Source: Mesorhizobium sp. B2-3-12
Lineage (GTDB): Bacteria > Pseudomonadota > Alphaproteobacteria > Rhizobiales > Rhizobiaceae
Assembly (NCBI RefSeq): GCF_006442205.1
Contig: NZ_VFVR01000010.1
Coordinates: 1 to 64,000 of the forward strand
DNA length: 64,000 bases
Direction: 5' to 3'
Numbering within the stretch: position 1 is the first letter of the stretch; each line of letters begins with the position of its first letter. Positions 16,951 to 25,337 of this stretch are shown piece after piece. Both the position numbers and the translations under genes were made by a program. The notes beneath the pieces are model-generated. The model was not told the origin of the DNA, searched no databases, and worked only from the letters and a program-made list of their open reading frames with translations.

Positions 16951-17829
16951 ATGGCGGATTACTCGATTTGGGTGCTCGAATACGCGGCGGTGGAGAAGTT
17001 CCCTTTCAGCGTGATGATGTACGGCCCCCAACACCAAGGCACGCGCAAGCTGCCCTATGCCTATGTGTTGCTCAAGGGAAAGGGCGAGACGATCCTGATC
17101 GACACCGGCTACGATCACGTTGCCTATGGCGAACAATTGGCGACCGCCTATGGGGTTTCGAACTATCACGGCCCACGTGAAGTTCTGGCATCGTGCGGCG
17201 TCAGGCCAGAAGACGTGACCAGCGTCTTCATTACCCACGCTCATTTCGATCATATGGGAGCCATCCATCTGTTCCCAAAGGCAAAATTCTATGTTCAGAA
17301 GAGCGAACTGGACAAGTGGGTCTGGGCTCTGACCTTGAGCCCGGAATATCGTTTCCTGACCGGCGGCGGCGATCCGGCCGACATCGTGCGCGCCGTCGAG
17401 GCGGCGAAGGAAGGCCGGATGATCTGCATCGACGGCGACCAGGAAGATGTCCTGCCGGGCATCGACGTCCATCTGGCCGCGGATACCCATACCTACGGCA
17501 GCATGTACGTTACCGTCCGCAACGACGGCGCCAAGGATGGCGAGGACAAGTGGATCTTCGCGGGCGACCTCATCTACACATACGACAACCTGACCGGCCT
17601 TGATCCTGAAGCGCCGCAGATCGTGCCGATTGGCCTCGCCGTCGGAAGCCAGCACAATTTGATATTCGCCAGCGCGCAAATGCTGAAGTCGGTGGGTGGC
17701 GAGGTGCGGCGGGTGATTCCCGTCCACGAGGATCGGCTGCGCACCACATTTCCTTCGCGGCTCACAGACAGGGGCTTGCAGGTGGTGGAGATCGCGCTTG
17801 CAAGGGGCGAGGAAAGTCGGGTCGGCTGA
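16951..17829 (+). CDS. MBL-fold metallo-hydrolase, N-acyl-homoserine-lactonase-like family, copy B
   Basis: A 292-residue metallo-beta-lactamase-fold enzyme with THAHFDHMG (H96, H98, D100, H101), H180 (ADTHTYGSM), D206 (FAGDLIY) and H259 (IPVHED), a complete dinuclear metal set. The ribosome site GGGAGGAAGAT is strong. It follows the unknown 16451 gene. It is diverged from copy A (13411) and from the 28230 enzyme, so the three are not recent duplicates. The likely role is hydrolysis of a lactone or similar ester within the LacI-linked pathway; AHL quenching is possible but not suggested by context. Confidence 0.85.
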   Translation: MADYSIWVLEYAAVEKFPFSVMMYGPQHQGTRKLPYAYVLLKGKGETILIDTGYDHVAYGEQLATAYGVSNYHGPREVLASCGVRPEDVTSVFITHAHFDHMGAIHLFPKAKFYVQKSELDKWVWALTLSPEYRFLTGGGDPADIVRAVEAAKEGRMICIDGDQEDVLPGIDVHLAADTHTYGSMYVTVRNDGAKDGEDKWIFAGDLIYTYDNLTGLDPEAPQIVPIGLAVGSQHNLIFASAQMLKSVGGEVRRVIPVHEDRLRTTFPSRLTDRGLQVVEIALARGEESRVG

Positions 17830-17834
17830 GCCAA

Positions 17835-17862
17835 GGCGGGCGGGCGCGCAGGCGCCCCGCCC
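17835..17862. terminator. GC-rich hairpin between convergent genes
   Basis: GGCGGGCGGGCGC and GCGCCCCGCCC pair with one bulge around a short loop, shortly after the MBL stop at 17829. No T-run follows, so termination is only probable. Confidence 0.45.
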
Positions 17863-17977
17863 AAATGGGACCAACCCACCGGCGAGGCCGGATTGCCAAT
17901 GGCCTCGGAGGCGGCGGTCCGCGTGGCGGATTTTCAACTCCGAAGCTGGATGATATCCGGCACCGTTGCCTGGCTGT

Positions 17978-18760
17978 TCAAAGTTGATCCGCGCCAGCGA
18001 CGAAGCCGCCGCCATCGATCACGATCGCCTGGCCGGTGATGAACGAGGCTGCATCCGATGCGAGGAACAGCACAAGCTGGGCTATCTCCGATGGATCGCT
18101 GATACGCCCCATGGGAATCATCGGCAGAACGGTATCTTTCGCGCTCTGCTCGCTGCCGAACATGCCGCTCAACAGCGGCGTCATGACCGAGCCGGGCGCG
18201 ATGGCGTTGACGCGGATGTTCTTGCGCGCCACTTCCAGCGCCACCGAATTGGTCAGCCCGATCACGCCCCACTTGCTTGCGCAGTAGACGGCGGTGGTGG
18301 CGAAACCCATGACACCGAACAGCGAAGACGTGTTGACGATCGCGCCTCCGCCCTTCGCCGTCATATGCGGGACCTGATGTCTTAGCCCGTTGAAAATCCC
18401 ACGCAAATTGACGTCCATCAGGAAATCATAGTCCGCGTCGTCGAGTTCGTGCACCGGCGCCGTCTTGCCCGGCACCCCCGCATTGTTGAAGGCGACATCG
18501 ATCCTGCCGAAACGGTCGAAGGCCTTCTGGTGCAGCATGGCCATCGCCTTGCTGTCGCGCACATCGGTTTCCAAGAACTCGATCTCGACACCCAGCGGCC
18601 TCACCTCCTCCTTGAGGCTCTCTCCAAATTTGGCGCCTATCCCGGAAACATAGAGATTGGCCCCCGCCCGGGCGAAGGCCAGCGCGGTGGCGCGGCCAAT
18701 ACCAGTCGTGCCACCGATCAAGATGACGTTCTTGCCGGAAAAATCGTACTTCACTTGCAT
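17978..18760 (-). CDS. Short-chain dehydrogenase/reductase, second in the LacI-linked cluster
   Basis: A 260-residue classical SDR with GGTTGIGRA cofactor motif near residue 16, NNAG, and active-site S145/S146, Y159, K163 (NTSSLFG, AVYCASK). The ATG at 18760 has a strong AGGAGGACC upstream; a longer frame to 18802 is unlikely. It is divergent from the binding-protein gene at 19189, and a LacI-like operator sits at 18839-18852. It probably oxidises the imported sugar or polyol. Confidence 0.88.
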   Translation of the reverse strand: MQVKYDFSGKNVILIGGTTGIGRATALAFARAGANLYVSGIGAKFGESLKEEVRPLGVEIEFLETDVRDSKAMAMLHQKAFDRFGRIDVAFNNAGVPGKTAPVHELDDADYDFLMDVNLRGIFNGLRHQVPHMTAKGGGAIVNTSSLFGVMGFATTAVYCASKWGVIGLTNSVALEVARKNIRVNAIAPGSVMTPLLSGMFGSEQSAKDTVLPMIPMGRISDPSEIAQLVLFLASDAASFITGQAIVIDGGGFVAGADQL

Positions 18761-18838
18761 GGTTGGTCCTCCTATAGCCGCGACCGCAGATACTCGCGGC
18801 AAAATTCAGCTATGCCCTCGCCATCCATAGCCTTGACG

Positions 18839-18852
18839 TGATACCGCTAACA
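18839..18852. promoter_or_regulatory. LacI-type operator-like site upstream of the SDR
   Basis: TGATACCGCTAACA shares the TACCGCTA core and imperfect dyad with the other four sites. It lies 78 bases upstream of the SDR start at 18760. Confidence 0.65.
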
Positions 18853-18967
18853 AGCGAAAATAAGCAAAGACGGAAGGAAGGCGATAGGGGCTGTTGGTTT
18901 TTGGGTAAAAAGCTGGTTTTCTGGCGATTTATGGCTCCCGCTGGCCACCCTTCCGAGTGAAATTTAT

Positions 18968-18981
18968 GATACCGCTATCAA
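18968..18981. promoter_or_regulatory. LacI-type operator-like site, distal to the ABC importer
   Basis: TGATACCGCTATCA is a near-palindrome (TGATA and TATCA arms) in the shared regulatory region. It is 129 bases from the 18839 site, so looping between them is conceivable. Confidence 0.65.
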
Positions 18982-19049
18982 ATACGAGTGACCAACTCTG
19001 AGCAAAAACCGTAGGACGTGATCTTTTGGCGCTGCTCGAAACTGGATGG

Positions 19050-19063
19050 GTTTACCGCTACCA
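19050..19063. promoter_or_regulatory. LacI-type operator-like site, proximal to the ABC importer
   Basis: GTTTACCGCTACCA retains TACCGCTA and the right arm ACCA but lacks the left TG. It lies 126 bases upstream of the binding-protein start. Confidence 0.5.
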
Positions 19064-19188
19064 GGCTCTTTTTGGCCGGAGTGGTGGTCTTTGAAATCCG
19101 AGGCCAGGCGAATTCGCTGAAACCTCGCGGGAGGAAGGCGCCGGCCCCGTCGTGGGGACGGTTGGACAGGGAGAGGAGGATTTCCCAA

Positions 19189-20118
19189 ATGTATAAGATA
19201 CTGCTTGCCGCTCTGACGGCCAGTGCCATGATGGTCGCCACCGTCGCTGAGGCGAAGACGCTCGGCATCGTTGCACTTCTGGCCAACGATGCCCTCAACA
19301 TAGCCGTCATTGGCGGTGCCACCGAGGCCGCCAAGGCCGCTGGCTGGGACGTCAAGGTGACTGATACCCAGGCAAGCGCCGACCAGGCCAATGCCGCGAT
19401 GAATTCCTTCGCCGCGCAAAAAGTCGACGCGATCTTCGTGCTTGCCTTTGCCAGCAGTTCCATTGGCTCCGGTCTCTCCGCGGCGCGCGACGCAGGCATT
19501 CCCGTCGCCACGTGGGGCGGCGAGATCGTTCCCGGCATCGTGGTGACGACGAGCGGTCGCCAGGTCGGCGACGATTCGGTGAAATTCCTGACCGACAAGG
19601 TCGGCGAGAAGGCCGACGTCCTGGCAATGACCTTCCACCCCGGAAAGCTCTGCATCGACCGCGGCATTGCCTTCGACGAGGGCGTGAAGGGCAAGGCCGA
19701 CGTCAAGGTCGACTACAGCGAAGTGACGGCACCCGGACAGGTCCAGTTCGGCAACGCTACCGCCGCCGCATGGCTCACCGCGCATCCCGCTGGCGGGGAC
19801 AAGCCACTGGCCATCTGGGCCTGTTGGGACGAGCCGATGCAAGGGGCCGTCGCGGCGATGCGCCAGGCCGGGCGAACCGACGTCACCACCGTCTCCATCA
19901 ACGGCAGCCCGCAAGCGCTGCAACTGGTCAAGGAAGGAGACCTGACGGCGACCGTCTGGCAGCCGGCCTTCCAAGAAGGCAAGGAAGTGTTCCAGGCGGT
20001 GCTCGACTCGATCAAGGCCGGCGCTTCCTGGCAGCCGAAGGATATCCAGATCCCCGGTATCGTGGTCACCAAGGACAATGTCGACAAGTTCATGGCCGAC
20101 CATCCCAATGGAATGTGA
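19189..20118 (+). CDS. Sugar ABC transporter substrate-binding protein
   Basis: A 309-residue periplasmic binding protein (Peripla_BP_4 type) with signal peptide MYKILLAALTASAMMVATVAEAK. Family segments are VALLANDALNIAVIGGATEA, AAQKVDAIFVLAF and KPLAIWACWDEPMQGAV. The ATG at 19189 follows GAGAGGAGGATTTCCC; the upstream in-frame stretch is regulatory DNA with operator-like sites. It leads a three-gene importer (binding protein, ATPase, permease) that is probably induced through the nearby LacI protein. Confidence 0.88.
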   Translation: MYKILLAALTASAMMVATVAEAKTLGIVALLANDALNIAVIGGATEAAKAAGWDVKVTDTQASADQANAAMNSFAAQKVDAIFVLAFASSSIGSGLSAARDAGIPVATWGGEIVPGIVVTTSGRQVGDDSVKFLTDKVGEKADVLAMTFHPGKLCIDRGIAFDEGVKGKADVKVDYSEVTAPGQVQFGNATAAAWLTAHPAGGDKPLAIWACWDEPMQGAVAAMRQAGRTDVTTVSINGSPQALQLVKEGDLTATVWQPAFQEGKEVFQAVLDSIKAGASWQPKDIQIPGIVVTKDNVDKFMADHPNGM

Positions 20119-20155
20119 GACCAGTTCGCGGTACTTGGCGGAGCGGCGCGCCTAG

Positions 20156-21703
20156 ATGGCGCCCGCCGCCTCAGTCGGGCCCTGGATGCAAATCCGTGGC
20201 CTGACCAAATCCTTCGCTGGAGAGCTTGCGCTGGACCATGCCGATCTCGACATCGAGCGCGGCAAGGTCCATGGCCTGGTCGGCGCCAACGGCGCCGGCA
20301 AGTCCACGCTGATCCGTTGTCTCGCCGGGGTAACGGTGGCTGATCAAGGCAGCGTGACGGTGGCCGGCGAGGACCTGCAAAAGGGGTCACCCCAGGCTTC
20401 GGAGCAGGCCGGGCTTGCCTTCATCCACCAGGAACTGAACCTGATCCCGCATTTCAACGCGCTGCAGAACATATTGCTCGGTGCCCCCAAGGTCACGCGT
20501 TTGGGCATGATCGACTGGCAGCGGTCCGGCGTCGCCGCCCGCGCGGCCGCCGAACGCGTCGGCATCCGTTTTCCGCTCGAGACGAAGGTCTCGGAACTCT
20601 CGATGGCCCAGCGCTGGCTCGTCATGATCAGCAAGGCACTCGTGCGCGACGCCAGCATGATCGCGATGGACGAGCCCACCGCGTCGCTGTCTGGCCCGGA
20701 GAGCGAACAACTCTTCGCCATCATCCGCGATCTCTCCGCCCAGGGCGTGGCCATCCTCTACGTATCGCACAGGCTGGAAGAGGTGCTTCAGCTCTGCGAC
20801 AGGATCACGGTGTTGCGCGACGGGCGCATCGTCGATGCCGCCGAGCGCGGGGCACTCAACAAGAAGGGCCTGGTCAGAGCCATCATCGGCCATGACATAC
20901 GCCCACCGGACGAGCGCGCCCGCTTCGCGACCGACCGCGCCCGGCAGCCGATCTTCCGCGTCCGCGAAATTGCCTGGAAGAGTGCCGTGAAAGGCGTGAG
21001 TTTCGACCTCTACAAGGGCGAGGTGCTTGCGCTCGGCGGCCTCGTCGGCGCGGGACGGACCGAACTTGCCCATCTCGTGGCCGGCGTGGCCCGGCCGGAT
21101 GCCGGCCATTTCGAGCTCGACGGCAAACGGCTCGACATCGCCAACGAGGCCGAAGCCGTCCGCGCCGGCATAGCGCTGGTTCCGGAGGAGCGCAGATCGC
21201 AGGGTGTGATGCTGCAGCAGTCGGTTGGCTTCAACATCAACATATCCACCTTGAAGAAGCTGCGCGCCATTCCAGGTCTGCCGTTCGTCTCCGGCCGGAA
21301 GGCCCGCCGGCAGGCGGAGGGCCTCGTGGCCCAGTTGGGCATCAAGACCCCCGGCATCGAGACGAAGATCGGCGGTCTCTCAGGCGGCAACCAGCAAAAG
21401 GCGCTGATCGCCCGTTGGCTCAATGCCGGAACCAGGCTCCTCATTCTCGACGAGCCGTCGCGAGGTGTCGATGTCGGCGCCCGCGAAGAGATACACGACG
21501 CGATCCGCGCGCTCGCCCGGTCCGGCGTCGGCATCCTTGCGATTTCATCGGATGTCGAGGAACTCACGCTTCTGGCGGACCGCGTCCTTGTCATGCGCGA
21601 AGGCCGCATTACCGGCGAGTTGACCGGCTCCGACATCACCGAGGCCCGGATCATAGAGCTCAGCTACCACGACACCAATGACGCAGAAGGAGAGATCGCA
21701 TGA
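20156..21703 (+). CDS. Sugar ABC transporter ATP-binding protein with two ATPase domains
   Basis: A 515-residue RbsA/MglA-type ATPase. Domain 1 has Walker A GANGAGKST, a weak signature LSMAQRWLVMISKAL and Walker B MIAMDEPTASLSG. Domain 2 has GLVGAGRTELA in place of Walker A, signature LSGGNQQKALIARWL and LLILDEPSRGVDVGAREE. The gene may start at 20156 or at ATG 20186. It lies 37 bases after the binding protein and overlaps the permease start by ATGA. Confidence 0.9.
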   Translation: MAPAASVGPWMQIRGLTKSFAGELALDHADLDIERGKVHGLVGANGAGKSTLIRCLAGVTVADQGSVTVAGEDLQKGSPQASEQAGLAFIHQELNLIPHFNALQNILLGAPKVTRLGMIDWQRSGVAARAAAERVGIRFPLETKVSELSMAQRWLVMISKALVRDASMIAMDEPTASLSGPESEQLFAIIRDLSAQGVAILYVSHRLEEVLQLCDRITVLRDGRIVDAAERGALNKKGLVRAIIGHDIRPPDERARFATDRARQPIFRVREIAWKSAVKGVSFDLYKGEVLALGGLVGAGRTELAHLVAGVARPDAGHFELDGKRLDIANEAEAVRAGIALVPEERRSQGVMLQQSVGFNINISTLKKLRAIPGLPFVSGRKARRQAEGLVAQLGIKTPGIETKIGGLSGGNQQKALIARWLNAGTRLLILDEPSRGVDVGAREEIHDAIRALARSGVGILAISSDVEELTLLADRVLVMREGRITGELTGSDITEARIIELSYHDTNDAEGEIA

Positions 21704-22710
21704 TGGCCCAGGCCGGAACCGCGGCGAAGGACGCGCCGCTGCGAAAATCCTCGTGGAAGCGGACCGCGCTGATCTGGCTCTCCCGCTACGGCACCATTGT
21801 CGGGCTCCTGCTGATGGTGGTTTTCTTCTCGGCGAACGCACCCGGAATCTTCCTGTCGCGCGCCAACTTCCTCAACATCCTCAGCCAGGCGTCCCTCACC
21901 GCGATTATCGCCTCCGGGCTGACCTATACACTCGTCGTGGGAGAGTTCGACCTCAGCATCGGCTATGTGGCGAGCTTCGTCGGCCTGATCGTCACCGGCC
22001 TCATGGCTTACCAGGGTTTTCCGATCTGGCTCAGCATCGTCTGCGCACTGCTGCTCGGTGCCGCGATCGGTGCCTTCAACGGTGTGCTGGTGACAAAGGT
22101 GAGAATAAATGCCGTCATCTCGACGTTGGGCATCGGAACGATGCTGACGGGCATCGGCTTCACCTACAGCTCCTTCCCGATCGCGACCGGCATCCCTCGT
22201 GCCTTCACCGATATTTCGCTCGGCCGGCTCGTCTTCGGCCTGCCCAATCCGGTGATCATCATGGTGATCGTGCTGATTGCGCTGTGGGTCATTCTGAACA
22301 AGACCGACATCGGCCAGAAGATGCAGGCTGTCGGCGGCAATCTGGAGGCAGCGAGGCTCTCCGGAATCCGGGTGGACCGCATCAAGATCTTTGCCTTCGC
22401 CACTGCCGGTTTCTGCGCCGCGCTGACCGGGACGCTGCTGTCCTCGTTGCTCGGCAGCGGCACACTGGCCGCGGCAGACGGCTATCTTCTTGATGCCTTC
22501 GCCGCCGTCTTCCTGGGCTCCGCTACGTTGAGGGAAGGCGAATTCCATATCTCCGGAACTTTGATCGGCGTGCTTATCCTGGCGGTGGGCTTCAACGGAC
22601 TCAGCATCTTCGGCGCGCCCACCCATTTCCAGCCGATCTTCAAGGGCGGGATCCTGGTGCTGGCAGTAGGGATGTCCGCGCTCGCCCGGCGCTATGCCGC
22701 TTCGGCCTGA
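21700..22710 (+). CDS. Sugar ABC transporter permease (RbsC type)
   Basis: A 336-residue polytopic protein of the BPD_transp_2 family with TLVVGEFDLSIGYVASFVG and AAVFLGSATLREGEFHISG. The start overlaps the ATPase stop (ATGATGG; either ATG is possible). It is the only permease in this unit, so the channel is probably a homodimer. Confidence 0.9.
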   Translation: MMAQAGTAAKDAPLRKSSWKRTALIWLSRYGTIVGLLLMVVFFSANAPGIFLSRANFLNILSQASLTAIIASGLTYTLVVGEFDLSIGYVASFVGLIVTGLMAYQGFPIWLSIVCALLLGAAIGAFNGVLVTKVRINAVISTLGIGTMLTGIGFTYSSFPIATGIPRAFTDISLGRLVFGLPNPVIIMVIVLIALWVILNKTDIGQKMQAVGGNLEAARLSGIRVDRIKIFAFATAGFCAALTGTLLSSLLGSGTLAAADGYLLDAFAAVFLGSATLREGEFHISGTLIGVLILAVGFNGLSIFGAPTHFQPIFKGGILVLAVGMSALARRYAASA

Positions 22711-22733
22711 CCGAAAGCCGGGCGCGGCGATTT

Positions 22734-22750
22734 TCCGGGCTGCTCCCGGA
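22734..22750. terminator. Short hairpin between convergent transport operons
   Basis: TCCGGG and CCCGGA pair around a five-base loop, followed by TTCTAATTTA. It lies between the stops of the sugar permease (22710) and the LivF-type ATPase (22758) and could act in either direction. Confidence 0.5.
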
Positions 22751-22757
22751 TTCTAAT

Positions 22758-23486
22758 TTAGCCTAGATATTTGCTGAGTATCGACATGCCGCCTGCACGA
22801 ACCGTGTCAGGCGTCATTTCCTCGACGATCTCGCCATGCGTCATAACATAGAGCCGGTCGCAGACCCGGGTCGCCACATCGATGCGCTGTTCCACGAGAA
22901 GCAGCGACGCACCGCGCTTGCGCAACTCAAGCATCGCCTTGACCACGATGTCGACGGCGACCGGTGACAGCGCGACGGAGGGTTCGTCGAGCAGCATGAT
23001 CTCGGGGTCGCTCATAAGCATGCGGCCGATGGCAACCATCTGCTGCTCCCCACCGCTGAGGAACGACGACAGCCGGTGGCGATAGTTCCTGAGTACCGGG
23101 AAAAGATCGTAGACCGAGGTCAGAAGCCTCTCGACCCTGGCCTGGTCGCGCCGCAAATGCAGCGCGCCCAACAGAAGATTGTCTTCCACCGACTGGTCAA
23201 GGAACAGGCGCCGTCCCTCCGGCGCTATAGCGGCCAGGCCTCGCGCTATGCGATGGGTTGGCAGGTCGGACACGTTGGTCGCGCCGATACGGACCAGGCC
23301 GCGCCGCTGCTTGACCAAGCCCATGATGGCGCGCAGCACCGTTGTCTTGCCGGCGCCATTGGGGCCAAGCAGCGCCACCGCTTCACCCTTGCCAACCGAA
23401 AGTCCGATGTCGCGCACGACGTCGAAGCGGCCATAGCCAGCACTTAGCGAGCTGATTTCCAGTACGGGGGACGATTGTTCGTTCAT
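22758..23486 (-). CDS. Branched-chain amino-acid-type ABC transporter ATPase (LivF-like)
   Basis: A 242-residue single-domain ATPase with Walker A GPNGAGKTT, signature FLSGGEQQMVAIGRML and Walker B IMLLDEPSVALSP, the standard LivF pattern. ATG 23486 overlaps the stop of the fused LivM-LivG gene (ATGA). It is the terminal gene of livH/livMG/livF. The substrate may be an amino acid, aromatic compound or amide; HAAT-family importers are diverse. Confidence 0.9.
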   Translation of the reverse strand: MNEQSSPVLEISSLSAGYGRFDVVRDIGLSVGKGEAVALLGPNGAGKTTVLRAIMGLVKQRRGLVRIGATNVSDLPTHRIARGLAAIAPEGRRLFLDQSVEDNLLLGALHLRRDQARVERLLTSVYDLFPVLRNYRHRLSSFLSGGEQQMVAIGRMLMSDPEIMLLDEPSVALSPVAVDIVVKAMLELRKRGASLLLVEQRIDVATRVCDRLYVMTHGEIVEEMTPDTVRAGGMSILSKYLG

Positions 23487-25327
23487 TCGCCGAGATAAAC
23501 CTGTCTGACCACGGGATCGGCCCGCACCTCGTCGGCCGAACCGGTTAGGATCACTTCGCCGGCGTTGAGCACGGTGACGCGGTCGCACAGCGGAAACAGA
23601 AAACGCGTCTGGTGCTCGATGATGATCATCGTGACGCCCTGGCTCTTGAGATTGGCGAGGATCGTGGCCAGATGCCTCACCTCCTTCGCCGAGAGGCCGG
23701 TCGCCGGCTCGTCGAGAACGATGACATCCGGCCCCGCCACGCAGACCGACGCGAGTTGAGTGAGCTGTTCGATGCCGTGCGGAACGTCTCCGACCTGCCG
23801 GGACGTCCATTCGCCGGCCCCGACAAGGGCAAGTGTTTCGGCAGAGCGACGATGCATTGCCGCCATATCGCGGCGGCCGGACGCAAGCATTGGCCAGAAC
23901 GCGGCACGGCCCACGATGCGCGGCACACGATCGAACAGACCGACCATGACGTTCTGCGTCGGTGTCAGTTCCTTGACCAGTTGCGCGGCCTGGAAGGTTC
24001 GCCGGAGCCCGAGTTTGGAGCGGCTGCTCGCAGGCATGCCGTCGACCCGTGTCCCCTTGACCAGAACCTGGCCGGCATGAGGTGTAAGGCGGCCGGAAAT
24101 GACGTTGGCGAGCGTGCTCTTTCCGGAGCCGTTCGGACCTATGAGGCCATGAATGTGGCCACGCTGGACGGCGAGGTCGACATTGCGCAGCACCTTCGGC
24201 CCGAGCCCATAGCCGAATTCGATGCCGCGACATTCGACGACAATCTCGGACCCGGTGGATGGGATCGCCGGAGCCGGAACAATTGCCGTAGCTGACGGTT
24301 CCTCGATGGTTACGATCCCGGTCACCGGCGCGGCCCCACCAATGAGCGGCGCCAGCAGGCGCTTGACCACTCCAACGACTCCATCCGGCAGAAGCGTGAT
24401 GGCGAGAATGGAGAGCGCGCCGTACACGATCTCCTGCAGCCACGGATTGATGTTGACGACGTTCGGGAACATCGAGACGAACATCGCGCCGATCACAGGA
24501 CCGATCGTCGTGTTGATGCCGCCGATCAGCACCATCACCAGAACGTTGAGCGATACCGACCAGTCGAACTGGCTGGGAGACACGACGCCGAGGAAGGAGA
24601 ACAGCCAACCCGCTCCGCCGGCCATCGCCGCCGAAACCCCGAAAACGCCCACCTTGATCGCCGCGGTGCGCGCGCCCGCCGCCTCCGCGAACGGTTCGGC
24701 GTCACGGATCGAGAGAAGGATCGGATAGAACGGTGAATGGCGAATGTTCCAGACCAGCACCAGGCAGAGCAAAAGCCCGGCCATCGTGCACCAGACCAGC
24801 GGCGAGCCGAGCCAACGCAGACCGCTTGGGAAGTCCGGAAAGGCCGGGCCGAGCAAACCTTGAAGCCCGCCGGTGACATTGACCATGTCGGTCGCGAGGA
24901 CGGTCAGCACCAACGTGAAGATAAAGGTGGTGATGGCGAAGTAGAGGCCGCTGACGCGCAGGGACATGGCGCCGACGGCCACGCCGACGAGGCCGGCCGC
25001 AACAAGGACAAGCACCAACAGTCCGTATACATTCCAGCCGTAGTCGTTGGCGAGGATTGTCGTCGCGTAGGCGCCGATCCCGAAAAAACCACCCTGGCCA
25101 AGCGAATAGAGCCCGAGCATGCCCGCTACGAGATCCAGGCTGATGGCGAGGATGCCGAAGACGGCGGCCACCAGCACGAGGTTCTGCAGGCCGAGATCGG
25201 ATTGCGCCACATAGGCCGTGGCTGCAAGGTAAGCGAGAATGACGGCAAGAGGCGCCACGGCGCGCCAGCCGCCAGCTTGCGATCCCGGGATGGCCGCCGC
25301 TGCCTGGCGATCGGTCGTCGAATTCAT
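23483..25327 (-). CDS. Fused branched-chain amino-acid-type ABC permease and ATPase (LivM-LivG)
   Basis: A 614-residue fusion. Residues 20-330 are a LivM permease (LDLVAGMLGLYSLGQGGFFG, LRVSGLYFAITTFIFTLVL, VLIGGINTTIGPVIGAMFV). After a ~40-residue linker rich in Pro, Ala and Thr comes a LivG ATPase with Walker A GPNGSGKST (397-405), a Q-loop near RTFQAAQL, the relaxed signature VPHGIEQLTQLASV and Walker B DVIVLDEPATGLSAKE. Both parts look intact. Such fusions occur in rhizobia and fix the permease-ATPase stoichiometry. The next gene, LivF, supplies the partner ATPase. Confidence 0.9.
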   Translation of the reverse strand: MNSTTDRQAAAAIPGSQAGGWRAVAPLAVILAYLAATAYVAQSDLGLQNLVLVAAVFGILAISLDLVAGMLGLYSLGQGGFFGIGAYATTILANDYGWNVYGLLVLVLVAAGLVGVAVGAMSLRVSGLYFAITTFIFTLVLTVLATDMVNVTGGLQGLLGPAFPDFPSGLRWLGSPLVWCTMAGLLLCLVLVWNIRHSPFYPILLSIRDAEPFAEAAGARTAAIKVGVFGVSAAMAGGAGWLFSFLGVVSPSQFDWSVSLNVLVMVLIGGINTTIGPVIGAMFVSMFPNVVNINPWLQEIVYGALSILAITLLPDGVVGVVKRLLAPLIGGAAPVTGIVTIEEPSATAIVPAPAIPSTGSEIVVECRGIEFGYGLGPKVLRNVDLAVQRGHIHGLIGPNGSGKSTLANVISGRLTPHAGQVLVKGTRVDGMPASSRSKLGLRRTFQAAQLVKELTPTQNVMVGLFDRVPRIVGRAAFWPMLASGRRDMAAMHRRSAETLALVGAGEWTSRQVGDVPHGIEQLTQLASVCVAGPDVIVLDEPATGLSAKEVRHLATILANLKSQGVTMIIIEHQTRFLFPLCDRVTVLNAGEVILTGSADEVRADPVVRQVYLGE

Positions 25328-25337
25328 ACCCTGCTCC

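Larger units (their letters stand above)
18761..19188. other. Divergent promoter region with three LacI-like sites
   Basis: This 428-bp region between the SDR (minus) and the binding protein (plus) holds no convincing gene. It carries three operator-like 14-mers, listed separately, and the ribosome site GAGAGGAGGA of the 19189 gene. Confidence 0.7.

Noticed and set aside
22758..24608. Extending the LivF-like ATPase to a 616-residue protein
   Set aside because: The upstream part is an Arg-rich out-of-frame reading of the fused LivM-LivG gene; the true start at 23486 overlaps its stop.
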